Positions 20,406 through 32,361 of a stretch of DNA of 64,000 nt are shown piece by piece. The notes beneath the pieces are model-generated. The model had not been told where the DNA came from and did not search any database. It worked only from the letters and a program-made list of their open reading frames with translations. Source of the stretch: Paracyclopina nana (Eukaryota > Arthropoda > Copepoda > Cyclopoida > Cyclopettidae); NCBI GenBank assembly GCA_019096065.1, contig JAGUCH010000001.1, positions 2,046,001 to 2,110,000 on the forward strand, read 5' to 3'. Position 1 is the stretch's first letter, and the number at the start of each line of letters is the position of its first letter. The translations under genes and the position numbers were made by a program.

Positions 20406-22860
20406 ATGCATCCAGGTCATTGCTTGTGCAGCCCCACGCTGATGCTCCTCGTCTTCTTCGGGTATAGCTACTGGATCCTCCTCAACGAAGTGGCCCAAGC
20501 AGCAGCCTTCCCAGGGCAGTCACCACGACCAGCCGATTTGTACACCCCAGACGCCAAGGTGACCTCGTTCACCACCTATGACTGCGCGCATCCGGACGCC
20601 ATGCACGAAGCTATCGACCTGAGCCAGCCTGAACTCTGTGAAGATATTCGCAGCTCTTATCAGTCGCCGGTCAATGTCACGATTCAGGTACTGCAGACGG
20701 CCTCGACCCTCTCCGTCAAGGCATACCGGTGTCGAGTACACATATCGCGGGAAGTTACCCGCTGCGGATACGATAGCATCAGTTATGGGAGTCAAATGAC
20801 GGACGTAAATAGGCCCTACCTGGTAACGCCGCAAGCCTGCCGAGACGCCGCCGAGAAACGCTTCCTGCTGGTGGAGAATAAGAAGGTCCAAGTCACGCTC
20901 AATACCCCCGTGTCCCTGTCGTACTTCTCCAAGGGTGGGCTCGACAAGGATCACAAGTGCCACGACAACCACTTTCATCAGTGGTGGCGTGACGTTTTAT
21001 AAATCATATGAAACTACCACGATCCATGCGTTGGTGGAGCCGATCTACGGGAAGCTAAACACGGCCAATGGGCGGGTGGTCTTCTCCAACCACCTTACAG
21101 CCAACTTCCAGGACTTGATCGTGCAGGACGACGCCGAGGCACCATCGTGTGGCCTAAGCGCAAGACCCCGCTGCGAAGATGAACTGAGCGAGGTATACAA
21201 AGGGCCGGCCATTCTATACCCTCACCGCAACTCGTCCAGCTTCAGCGGCAACGCGGGTCACCTAGGGACCTGCTCCTCCTCGCCCACGAAGAAGAGTCGC
21301 GGTTCGCGGGGTTCGTCCTCAAGGGCGTGCAGTCCATGTGCCAGCGGCGACTGTTCACCACTCAGCTCCGTGACTTCGCCGTCTTGATTGTGGGACCCGG
21401 GGATGGACCCCTCCAGGCCAAGTATCTTCACCCGGAGGACATGGACGGTGCGAATATACAGACCCAGCTGGCATTCGTGCACTCGCAGCATGCGCTGCAT
21501 ATCCAGGACAGGTTCAAGTTCCTCCAGGAACTTATCTGCAAGAACGAACGATCGATCCTGCACTCCAAGCTTCAGAGTATGGCCTCCGGCTCCTCATCGT
21601 ACGCCACCCTTGATAGCCACGGGCCAGGTCATCTAGTCACCCGTGCCGGGGCTGTAGCCTATGTTACCTCCTGCTACCCGGTTCAAGCCGTCACCAGGTC
21701 TATTGCGAACTGCACACAGGAGATTCCCGTGCTGGTGAACAACGAGACACGGTCGCGCACCCTCTTTCCTTCGTGCTGACCGACCGGCCCAGCGTGGTCC
21801 CATGCGATTCCATCACCCCGATTAAATGGAAGATCCATAATCAGTGGATGTGTGCCACCCCCAGATCCACGCCTGTATCGCCCCTACGCAACTCAACCCC
21901 ATGTCGGACGCGGCCCCCGGAGCGGACATTACGACATCAGCCGAGGACTAGGGGGTGGAGTGTTCTCGGCAGAACAACGGGCCAACCACATCCTCTACCT
22001 CCACTTGTTTAGCAGTCGGGAGGCAGTTATGAACACTCTCACCAGAAACGTGCTTCACAACTCGCTCATCACGGTCAGCAGGTCGACTACGCTGTGGACG
22101 CAGGAAGACATAGATCAAATGGTGGACCATGTCGGCAGCGCAATCATCCCTTTCTTCAGCTCAGTAGGGAAGTATTATTCCTACTTCACAGGGACTCTCA
22201 TCACTATCGGTCTGATCAAGTTGATCCTCGGAGCCGTCATCCGGATGATCATCCTGTACCCGGCGCGGACTGGGTTGGTGGATGTTCTTGGCTTTGTGGC
22301 ACACGGCCTTCCTTATGGTCGAAATGCCGTGGCGGATGCTTACCAACCTTGGGCACGATCAGATCCTGTTCCCTGGCGGGGACGACGATGACGAAGATCA
22401 ACCCCCGACACGCGGCCGGCGCCGACCTCGAACCCGGGAAGGAACCGAGGCGTACCCCCTGGCCGCCCTCAGCGACGGAGATGAAGAGGATGATGACGAG
22501 GCGCCCCCTAAGTATGGGGTCGCAGAACCAGGAGAAACCGATGGGCCCCGCCGGTCTGGATTCCGCCAACGCATGAAGGAGGCTCTATTTAAAGAACAAG
22601 ACGGCCTCTACCGGAACCTGCAGGCCCAAGTCGACGCGTTGGCAAGGCAGAACGAGACCATGCACAATTACATTATGGCTGTGCTTCCCTCGGCCCCAGC
22701 ACCCAATACTGTGGCCTCCGCGACCTCGACGCCCCTGAAGTCACCGATGGAAGGAGGAGCGACCACCGGTCCACCTATCTCCCCGGTACCTCCAGCCACG
22801 GGATCCCCCCGACATAGGGTGCCAGCATTGCGCCGTGAGGACACGGCCACGCTTCAATAG
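20406..22860 (+). pseudogene. env: Envelope glycoprotein gene of element 2, broken
   Basis: ATG at 20406 opens a signal peptide-like hydrophobic stretch (MLLVFFGYSYW). The homologue of the element 1 env follows, but it is spread over at least four frames (20406-21002, about 20960-21250, 21327-21779, 21852-22280, 22282-22860). A membrane segment (LIKLILGAVIRMII) lies near 22220-22260 and an acidic cytoplasmic tail ends with TAG at 22858-22860, directly before the polypurine tract. Not functional as written. Confidence 0.8.
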
Positions 22861-22868
22861 GGGGAAAT
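22858..22868 (+). promoter_or_regulatory. Polypurine tract of element 2
   Basis: TAGGGGGAAAT immediately before the 3' LTR; the TAG is also the env stop codon. Confidence 0.75.
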
Positions 22869-23065
22869 TGTAGCAGGATCCCGAGCCTGCGTACCTGCGC
22901 TCTCGCCTCCTCTCGTGCGGTAGCACTACAATTGTACAGCAGTAAATAAACGACTATGCGCGAGCAAACAGCTCGACGACATATCCTTCCAACTAAGATG
23001 GAGTCTTGCAAGCTATAAGTTAGTAAGGTGTAGCGCGTAGGTCTCAGAGTGTTCGAACCCCTACA
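22869..23065 (+). repeat. 3' LTR of element 2
   Basis: 197 bp, starting TGTAGCAGGATCCC and ending CCCCTACA. It contains an AGTAAATAAAC segment with a possible polyadenylation signal. It differs from the 5' end of the element after the first 45 bp. Confidence 0.8.
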
Positions 23066-23069
23066 TAGG

Positions 23070-26000
23070 TCATATGAGTTTGAAGTGTTTTGATCAATCA
23101 GAAGTACGAAAACTCTTGTACTTCTTTTAAGGATGCCTTGAAAAAGCAAAAGAGGCATAGATGAACACCCTATAAGTGCTCAATATTTTTGGCTTTCTAT
23201 GCTTAAAATCGGCTTTCCTGGTGACTTTTTCTAGCTGGCTCAATTGATATCTGTCTGATTTCTTTGTGCTATGAAAAGTACATTTTCTTACTTGGTGAAG
23301 AATGTTGGTGATTGAAAATGGCAGCGGCCTGGTGGTTGGGTGGTGATGTCCGAAAAGTGCAATATTCTGCATTGCCAACTGTGACGAGGAGACCTCATGT
23401 TCACTGCTATTTGAGGACATTTTGTTTATTGCAACGACCACCATTTGTTGCCTTGGTGGTTATCAAGCGCCAACTAAGTGATTGGTTGTGCGCACCTTTT
23501 AATCCACCGCTCCAAAGACCTCTTTGTATCAAATCATTGCCTTTTGCCTGCCACAAATGAAGCACAGGCACTGCAAACAATTTTCCCCACAGGAAAAACC
23601 TCATTTAACTCAATTTTTTTTTAATGGGAATTTCGAACCTTTTCTGCATAAAAGCAGCTTCAATAGCTAGAAAATACTTCAAGGAGTGTTAAGTGCAGTA
23701 TTCTTCTTTTTTTCGGAAAATGTTTACAGTGAAACAAACACTCTCACACGCGGAGCAATGAAGATTGAAGCAGAGCCACAAAGCGCGAGGGGGCAAACTA
23801 CCGAAATAACAAACATATATCAGTGCATTTAACTTGGCTATAAATTCGCAAGAAGTCGGAAATTCGATCCGCCAAAATGTAGAGAAAATGTCCACTTTTT
23901 CCTGATGTATTTGTAAATAAATATGGTTACTGTAACGAAATATGAACATGGTTTTTTGTGTGTGCCAAGACCGTGATAATTTTATTGGTGCAATAATGAG
24001 CTTCCAAAAAAGAAGCCTTTTGTTTTGGAAAGTTGTGCGCAAAAAAGGGCTTCATTTTCACTGGAGTCCATCTGGTAGCCGTTCTTTCCGCGAAATCAGC
24101 CAAAAAAGTAAACAAACAAAGACGCGTGAATTTACTGAAAGTGAAGCGCAAGAATTAAAAGTGAATTCAGCTTTTGCGGTAGGCCATTTCATTCTCGTTT
24201 TTCGCACTCCAAAAGTTTTTGCGGTTAGGAAATGAATAAAAAGATTTCACCTAAAGGGCCATTTCAGCGAAAAAAGTGGCCTTATATCATTTCGAATAGT
24301 GGGCCAAAAATTAGTTTATTTTTTTAAAAGCCATTTCTCAAAATTGGCTCTGGAGTTTGGCTGGAATTGCAGTTTATTGTAAATGAAGAATGGCCATCAT
24401 TCAATCATGTCAAATAAGCGAAGGTGCAAAATGCTTTTGGAATTGATTGCATGACTGTGATTTTTGTGATATTATTGGTTTCTCTCTCCTATAGTATAGT
24501 AGACTGTCAAAAGGAAGTGACGACAATTTTAACACTCAACCAAGAGATTATTGACATGCAATCCAAGCCTAAATCACGCCATGATTTTCCAAAGACAATG
24601 ACCTTTTTTCTAGTGCTCAAGATATTACACATTTTTGTAGTATGAGGGCAGGAAAAATCCGCCCTTTTTCGCTTGCCAAAATCCCAATGATGATAATTTC
24701 ACGCCACACTGAATAATTAATTAACAGCTCACTTTTTTTGGCGATCATGACAAAAAGAGTGACATGGGCAAAGTTTACAGTGTAATAAATAAACAATATA
24801 CAGCTGTCAACTTTTGTGCAACACCCAGCAATTTTGGGTGGCTCTTTTGTTCCCTTTTTAGCACATAGTTTCACTTTGATTGGAGAATAATTCATTATTA
24901 TCCATCAAGGTGAATATGTTCCGCTTGCCAACCATGGTAGTGACAAATTAAGCTGTATATAATGACGAGAATCGATCCGTTTTGACCCCTTTGATGTGTA
25001 GTAGTCAGGTACAAAGTTGCGGAGTTGGACCAATCGTTTAGTAAGCGCTTGTTTTGAAGGAGGAGCGTCGCCACTTTTGCCGCCAATAATGCCAACAGCC
25101 ATCGTAGAATGCTAGTGCACAAAAAAGCCTGCATCATTATTCCCATTTTCATCATAAAAGCCCTCACAGTGGTGTTGTACATGCAATTCACATCTAGAGA
25201 TTGATCGCTACAAAAAATGCGCCTCAACTCGCAGCGTTGCCAGACTGGATTCTTTACTGTAAAAATATAAGCGGCCATAAATTTCCTGGCAAATCTACTA
25301 AAAACTCACTCTTTTGTTTACGTTTCTTTAAACTATGAAAACACAATGAAAAAGGCGTTTTTTCAGAGTTTGTTTTGTTTACGTTTGCCGTTGCGCTGCG
25401 CTGCTTGAGCGTGGCGTGCCGCGCCATGACCAGTGTGCTCACGTTTTGTTTACTTTCCGGGAAACCGCACGTAATCACCAGCTCTGGTAATCACAAATTC
25501 AAGAGAATGCTGCGAAAAAAAGCCTGAATAACTCATTTGAATTTGTGGAGCGTGGCCTTTTTGAGCATATAATTCAATGCAAATGAGGATGATCTGGCAA
25601 CGCTGCAAATTACTAGCGAAGGAGTCAAAACCCCTTTTGAGCGGATTGCGTGCACTGGGTCTTTGTTTCAACTTCTGATTGGTTGTGGAGCCCCTTAATT
25701 TTTAATGGACCTCGGGTTATGAGAAAGAGAGAGGGGGAATGATGTAGATGATCATCATCATACCTCAGTTTTTTCCACTTCCTCAATTATTTGGCTTTTT
25801 TGGCACTTGTCAAAGTGCCCTTCGGTCGCTTTTCGCCTATTCAATCAAAAGCTGTTTCTTTCACAGGTTTTTTTATATGGTCATTATTTTTAGTGTCAAA
25901 ACACAAGTGACTTCTTCTGATTTACAGCAAATGCGGGATTCAATCAAGCATAATTGCACCCCGATGGGCAATTGCTTAGATGGATTGCATGCTAGCTACA

Positions 26001-26221
26001 AAATCATTAGAAAATGGAGAGAAACAAATGACTGTTTCACAAATAGAATGATGATGTGCCAAATGAAGATTTGATGAATCTAAGCAAACAGAAAATGACT
26101 TTTTCTCCTGCAGTAATAATGATAATGGTCCTAATCACCATTGGAAAGCCTTGAAGCAATATTTTTACGATTTGAGGGCAAATCCGAAAATATTGGGGTG
26201 ATTAGACATCCATCAGGAGTT
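23070..26221. other. Intergenic region, no firm gene
   Basis: About 3.1 kb of AT-rich DNA with several short ORFs lacking coding character. Two fragments, at 24451-24516 and 25930-26074, could form a small secreted protein and are listed separately. Confidence 0.5.
24451..26074 (+). CDS. Possible two-exon small secreted protein (weak)
   Basis: ATG at 24451 begins a good signal peptide (MTVIFVILLVSLSYSIVDC). A GTGACG donor after the codon for Glu at 24514-24516 and an acceptor TTTACAG before 25930 are both in phase 0. Joined, they would give about 70 residues with five cysteines and a helical C-terminal half (KIIRKWRE), ending at 26074. No family is recognised; the cysteine spacing does not fit an odorant-binding protein. 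The donor is poor and the intron long (1.4 kb), so this may be chance. Confidence 0.2.
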
Positions 26222-27542
26222 TTATTTGCTGGCATTTTTTGCAGGCAGAAGAGCCATGCAAGTTTGAACTCGTCCCAACTTGTTGGGGTGCTTTGACACA
26301 TTTGCACTTTGCAGCAAGCTCTTCAATTGTGTCATTTTGGCCCTTTTGCCCTCCAAAGCCATTTCGATGCCTCTGGTCCATTGGTAGATTTTGTAATGGT
26401 CCAAATCCGCGTTGAAACTCAATTCAAGTGAGCCTATGATTATTATTATTATTATTATTGTTGTTGTTTCTTCTATTTTTGCCGAGTAAGATCCATGGCA
26501 GAAATAAGAAGTACCTTTATCTGGGGTCTTTACAGTGATGATTGTGGTTTTCTTTTTGGAGAACAAGATTTGCTGCGGCTTTTGCACATTCATGTCCGAT
26601 TTGGATGCCAAAACCAGGGCTGAAATTTGTTGCTCCTGGCTCGTGCCACTCGGTTTCTGCATCATTTTCGACGATTAGGCAAACCATCAATAAAATACTT
26701 TAAAGGTGTTTTTTTTCACGAAATTAACTTACTAATGATATTTGCTGGAAAAATATTTCCTCATCTGAGCATGAATTTTGGTCAAATATGAAAATGTGAT
26801 TTGTTGTCACAGTCACTGATTTGAGGCTGAAATTCACCTCGGTCTTTTGACGAATTTTTAATTGCGACTCCTCGATGTACACGTCGCGCACAAACTCGTC
26901 AAAAATCCGCTTTATTTGTGGCTGGACTGCAGCGAAATTCTGCAAAACTAAAAAAATTGTTTTGGCATGCTGGCGTTCGTAATAATTAACTGGTTCAATA
27001 GTTGCACCTTGTTTGAGAAACGATTGCAAATCGAGTTCACGTGTGACTTGCTCTGCAAATAATTTCTTGAGAAAACGATTCGCATTCCTCTGATCCAATG
27101 TCATGGTGGAAGGGTCGCAAAATCGATTGAAAATGGCAAAGCATCGAAATGCATCGAAATCCGTCGATTCATTATGGAAAACTTGGCCACTGTGTACTTT
27201 GTTCGAGATTTCAGTCCACACCAAGCGTTCAATTTGCAGCTCCATGAAATAGTTGTCAACTGATGGATTTTTCAGAAAACACATTGCAAACTTGAAAGCA
27301 AAAACTTATTCTTAAAAAATAGTACTCATAAATAAAAAAGCTACCTTTGCAAAGCTGTCCACTGTGGGCTTGACTGTGTCGAAAAAAAGGGCAAATCTCT
27401 GGGAAACTTGGTCGACTTGGACAAACTCTTTGGTGAGGCCGAGGCAAACTTTTTTGCAAAATCTCCTCAAAATGTCAACACTTTCAGAGCAACTTTTGTT
27501 CAGAATCAAATGTCCAACCGAAGAGTATCCAGAATTGGCCAT
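26222..27542 (-). CDS. Unknown protein, four exons, 369 aa
   Basis: Exons 27542-27345, 27290-26733, 26656-26515 and 26433-26222 join with clean GT-AG introns and matching phases (0, 0, 1). The start ATG at 27542 is in good context (ACAAAATGG). The protein is soluble, without signal peptide or membrane segment, and mostly helical in its first 250 residues. The last exon ends with a Trp-containing helix (YKIYQWTRGIEMAL) after beta-strand-like segments (TTIITVKT, LELSFNAD), which is how PH domains end; this could be a divergent DH/RasGAP-PH type regulator, but I do not recognise the family. It lies head-to-tail with the fatty-acid transport gene. Confidence 0.7.
26438..26462. repeat. ATT microsatellite
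   Basis: About seven ATT units in the last intron of the unknown gene, just upstream of its exon 4 acceptor. Confidence 0.85.
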
Positions 27543-28423
27543 TTTGTGTTTGCTACTAATTGTTACCTTATCAAATGAAGTGTGCCTTATCATCAAAAAG
27601 TTTGCTGCTAGCAAATAAAGTAGCCTTGCATCTCAATTTTGAATCATGTTCCAATCAATTTTTTGAACAAAGACAGCCAAATTGACAGCAGCAGCAGCCA
27701 AATCTATAATGTACTTTTTTCCATAGCACAATTACAGCTTGTCCCTTTTTTATGGGCAATTACGTGGCTGCAGCTATAGTACACCAAAAATAAAGGGAGA
27801 AAAAAAACCAACGAGCTGTTGGGAAAAAAGTCAATCAATTTTGGTTCCACCACTCCAACTCTAAGAAGAACAAATAGACAATTTTAGAAAATCGAATTTT
27901 GTGCCCTCGGGTGAATTTGCCTCCTCTATTCGGGTTCCTCCTTTGTAATTTTCATCCTGATATCATGACAAACTTTTAACACCAAGCTTGACAAAACTGG
28001 AGAGAAAATCGGCCTCAATTGCTGCCTATGATTTCTCATTTAAAAATTCCTCTTAAATTGCTTTCCCAAAGATTTTTTGATGATCACCGCGCCATCTAAC
28101 GGCTTGAACTACCAATGCATATTTTTGTTGTTGTTTTGTTTGTTTTCAATGTTTTCCTGGTTGGCTGGACGGCCAACAGGGCTGGTTCGGCTGGAGTAAA
28201 AGCAAAAAGCGCGCCATCTGCCGGAAAAATCGGGCCCTAAAAATAATTTGGAAATCGATTGAGCAAAAAGGAGCCGGATGCGCGAGACATTCGGGAAATC
28301 ACAGACGAAAATCAATCATTTTCGTGACCGAATTAGTCTCGAAGTTGATTGACACCTTGTTCCTTTTGGAGAGGAGCTCAATGAGAAAATACAGTGTCAA
28401 CTTTAATTTCCTGCCACGATTTT

Positions 28424-31251
28424 TCACAATTTGGCTGCCATGAAATTGGCCTGGATTTGGTGGTATAAATCACCATCCAATTGCTTGTAGGTTTTGTCAC
28501 CAGGGCCCATAAAATAGATTGGATCGGACACCTTGGTCACATCATAGCCCTCGGCTTGCAGGTCTCGCTTAACCAGTTTGTAGGTGCCTGTCAACTGCAG
28601 TTGGCTGATGAGTCTGATGAATAGAGGCCTCGCGTATTTTGGCAGCCTTTTTTGCACCTCTCTCGCCAATTTGTGCACATCCACACTTTTCTCCGGATCT
28701 GGACGAAATTAAAATGGGTGAGTGAATTTTCCAGTGAAATTCCATGTTATATTCACCCAAAATGGAGACCATTCCTGCTTTCCCTTCAGCGCCTGGAATT
28801 TCCACTCCATAGCAAATTGCTTCTTTGTGGCCGCATAAATTGGCAACCACAGTTTCCACCTCTGAAGTGGACACATTTTCGCCTCTCCATCGAAAAGTGT
28901 CTCCAGTTCGATCCTTTAATACAATTCAAAAGTACACTTAAAACAAAATTATTTTTCCTCGTTACCCTGAAGTACAACCAACCGTACTTGTCCATGACCA
29001 GGATGTCTCCGGATCTGAAGCCAATATCACCTTTCTTGAAGACATCTCTGATTAGCTTACTATTAGTGCCCTCCTTGTTATTCACGTATGCCTAAATTAA
29101 TCCTTGAAATAATTATTACACATTATATATATTTCTTCTAGTTAACCTGGAATTTTTCCGGACCGCCTCGGTCATCCGGACGAATCAGTCCAATGATTTC
29201 CCCCTCTTCTCCAGGTTGGCAATGAATGCAGATTCCAGATTTGCTATCACGAACTGGCTCACCTACATCGAAAATTTAAGCTTGTATAATTAACTACTTA
29301 GGTGTCCCAGGCTTTTCTGACTCGGATAATTCGAGCGGAGCGTTTTAAATTAGGAATCCAGGCATTTGGATTATTTTGCTATACCATTTTCATCCAGCTT
29401 GATCACAGTGAAAGGCATGAAAGGGAAAATCTGCGAAATGAAACCGACAGCTCCGATTTTGTCAGATGTGTTCATAAGTCCCACAGTGCCCTCAGTTGAT
29501 CCATACATTTCACACACATGGGGAACCTTTGCAAAAAAGGGCAAATATAGAAATTTCTGCTCATATAATGGCGGGAAAAAGCACCTTGAACCTCGTGACA
29601 AACTCTTCCCAAATTTTGGGCCTCATTCCAACTCCATAGACCATTCGGAGGCTGTGTTTTGTCTCTTCCGGACATTTTGGCCTCGCTACGGAATTTCATA
29701 TTAATAGCAATCTTGCAATGAACTGATTTAATACCAAGGAGGAATCTGCAGATTTCACCAATGTATTGGCTGATCGTGGCCTTGTATTTGACGCAGTCTG
29801 GCCAAAACTTGGACGCACTGAAGCTTTTTCGCAAGACAATTGTACAACCTCCGTGAACTGCGGCTCCCATCGCAAACCATTGTCCGGAACCGTGATAAAG
29901 AGGCAGCCCAGTGTAAATAATATCATCCGGCCTTGACAAATATTTAAAAATCCTCTTAAGGTAAAGAGCAAATGTAAAAATGTGTCTTTTATGATTTATG
30001 GAATTAGAAAAGTTTCCGAGCTAAATTTCAGATTATCCTGATAGCAGAGGTTCTTCCATTTAGCTAATCGGTTTTTTTTCATGAAAGAATGAATGGCCTT
30101 GTCTGAAAGTGGATGTAGCAAAAAAAGTCCTTTTTTGGGGCAGCAAATTACCTGACTCCAGCAATGATGATTGAAATCATGCTGCCCAAAGTGTATCTTC
30201 CATGGTCTCCACATGCAGCCTTTGGCAGCCCTTTGAAAAAGTATTTTTTTTTCAATATTTCAAATCTGATTATGATTTGAACCTGTGGTTCCAGAAGTGT
30301 AGATGTAACACAATTGGTCATTCCAGTTGACAGACTTCCGGATTTCTCTTGGTACTGGAGAATCCGGAAAGTCCCGCGTGACCTCATCCAAATCCACAGC
30401 TCCCATAATGTTGTTCCGGACTCGCAAATCATTGCTGATGCAAAAGAACTGAAACGAATTCCCTTAGCATAAGAATGCCATTTTTAAATACGTTTTACAT
30501 ACCTGGAAGGGAGGTTGATCTGGGGGAGCATCCAACTTGGAGGCCACTGTGGCCATGGCGTCCTCCAAATTGTGGCCAAAAATGCAGCCTCTACATTTGA
30601 CTATGTTAATGGAATGCGAAAGTGCCTGGAAGAATGTTGAATAAGTCAAAAAAGCCGTGTAGCATAATTGTTATATGTGTACTTCATGCGTTAAATTGTT
30701 GTTGATGAGCGCTGCTGCAACTCCGATTTTGGCCAGGGCCAATAACACGACCATGTATTTTGGATGATTATCCATGAAAACGGCCATCGAATGGCCTTTC
30801 TTGTAGCCAATGCTGAGGAGATAGTTTGCCAATTGGTTCGAAGCTCGATTGACGTCGTTGAATGTCCATACTTCGTCATTCTCAGCGAAGACAATCATAG
30901 GCTGAAACCATTGATTTTAATTTAAGTATTTGGATTTTTCAACCAAATCAAAAAAGGTTTTCAGCTTCATGATCCAAAAAATGAGGTTTTTAAGCTTGTA
31001 CTTTTATGGATTACCTTGTTGCCAAATTTCAGGTAAGTTTCGTGGAAGTATTGGGCCACGTTTTTGTTCTGCTTCTGGAGCTTGCTGAACTCACGGAGCA
31101 GCTTGCCAAACTTGAGCATGGATTTGACATCTCTGCCGATGGTGTTGAAAAAGATGTCCAGGTTCTCGTACTCAATGAGAGCGCCAAGACCCAAACCAGC
31201 CAATAGTCCATATTTGTAATATTCTTTAGGGAATCCCGATCCTGCAGCCAT
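28424..31251 (-). CDS. SLC27A: Long-chain fatty acid transport protein (FATP/SLC27A)
   Basis: FATP proteins activate long-chain and very-long-chain fatty acids to CoA esters at membranes, coupling uptake to ATP use. Twelve exons (31251-31015, 30901-30683, 30625-30503, 30448-30283, 30230-30152, 29931-29735, 29685-29585, 29526-29385, 29262-29147, 29091-28966, 28913-28757, 28698-28424) keep phase throughout and give 645 residues, the size of FATP1/4. A hydrophobic N-terminal segment ([15 protein letters not shown]) is the membrane anchor. The AMP-binding motif [12 protein letters not shown] is near residue 241, EMYGSTEG near 380, and the FATP signature [20 protein letters not shown] near 503. 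The start has good context. ATTAAA about 20 bp after the stop is the likely polyadenylation signal. The gene looks complete and functional; which FATP paralogue it is cannot be decided. Confidence 0.95.
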
Positions 31252-32361
31252 TTTTCTGGCTGCCTTATCTTAAATTGCCAGGGGTCACCTTTAACCTTTA
31301 GCCAAAGATAAGCCCTGAGAAGTCATTTCTATTTTAAAAGCAACAGAAATTGCACAACATCTGCTAACTTTACTGATTCTTACTGCAAACTTATTATTAT
31401 TTATGGCCAAAGTTTTTTCATGAAATCAGCAGAAAAGTGCTATTGCACAATTCATCAAAGATGAAGAAAAAAATTATTGGTAGCATTCTTTTTTTTTTTT
31501 AAAAAAAAGTTATCTTTCTCAGGCTTTTGACAGTTTTTGCAGCTATGCATCAAGACAAGATTCTAAAAATCTCTTTCGTGTTCATTTTTTATGCTAATAC
31601 CAGCAATTTTGTAACGATAAACAATTTTATGACCAAATCAGGTTGACAAGTTTCAATGTTATGCAAATTTTTCGTCGGTGTTGCATGAAATACGTTAATT
31701 ATTATGTTGCCAGCCTAAAAAGCAGATGCTACAACATGGTTAAAGCTTATTATGAATTATTTTTGCAAATACTTAGGAACTTTCAGAGCCGAAATAGCTT
31801 TTATGATGTTTCCAGTTTCAACTGGCAAAATGGTCATTGTCATGCAAGAAATCACCAGCAACAAAAGTGTTTTTCCACTCTGTCGCACTTTTCGTGTTGG
31901 CGTCTGGACGCAATTTACGCATATTTTTAGCAAAGTTACTGAATACGGCCTTTCATGCTAGAGCACCTAAATTGCAGAGAATGGTACATACTAATCAAAA
32001 ATAACATAACTATATTGAAATATCAACATAAAAAATTATCAAGAAAAAAACTACACAACGATGAATAAGCTAAATTATGTAATTATGTAAATGTTTAAGT
32101 TATCTTAAAAAATATTGGAAAATTGATTAAGGAGTTACAAAACATCGGATTTATAGGAATTGAAAAATGTGCCATGTAATTTTACTTATCAATTTTTGCT
32201 TCAATATTGCATGGCCTTATTTGTTATTGTCATGTATATGCAAATGTAGCCAAGCTCTACAGTTTAGTCCTTCAGTTGGTTCCAATCAAGTGATTGAGTA
32301 TTTAATGTCCTCTTCCTCGAAATTTGGTTGTTAGTTGATACTTTGACTTTGGTGAAGGAAC
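31252..32361. promoter_or_regulatory. Divergent intergenic region
   Basis: 1.1 kb between the starts of the fatty-acid transport gene (minus) and the lectin gene (plus), which must hold both promoters. It is AT-rich; I see no convincing TATA box for the transport gene and only a weak TATTTAA (about 32300) ahead of the lectin gene. Confidence 0.4.

Larger units (their letters stand above)
13130..23065 (+). mobile_element. Decayed Ty3/Gypsy-type element with env (element 2)
   Basis: About 9.9 kb on the plus strand. Ends are TGTAGCAGG at 13130 and CCCCTACA ending at 23065, flanked by a 4-bp duplication TAGG (13126-13129 and 23066-23069). Order gag, protease, RT-RNase H, integrase, env is the same as in element 1. 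Gag has a stop, protease an insertion at the active site, and integrase and env several frameshifts. The left LTR matches the right one only for about 45 bp. It is clearly older than element 1. Confidence 0.9.

Noticed and set aside
23012..23065. tRNA-like GTGTTCGAACCCC in the 3' LTR of element 2
   Set aside because: The box B resemblance is good, but the flanks do not pair as a T arm and there is no box A or cloverleaf.
30010..30105. Extra exon of the fatty-acid transport gene after TTTCAG near 30105
   Set aside because: It would bring a stop in the needed frame; exon 5 joins directly to 29931 and restores the family sequence.
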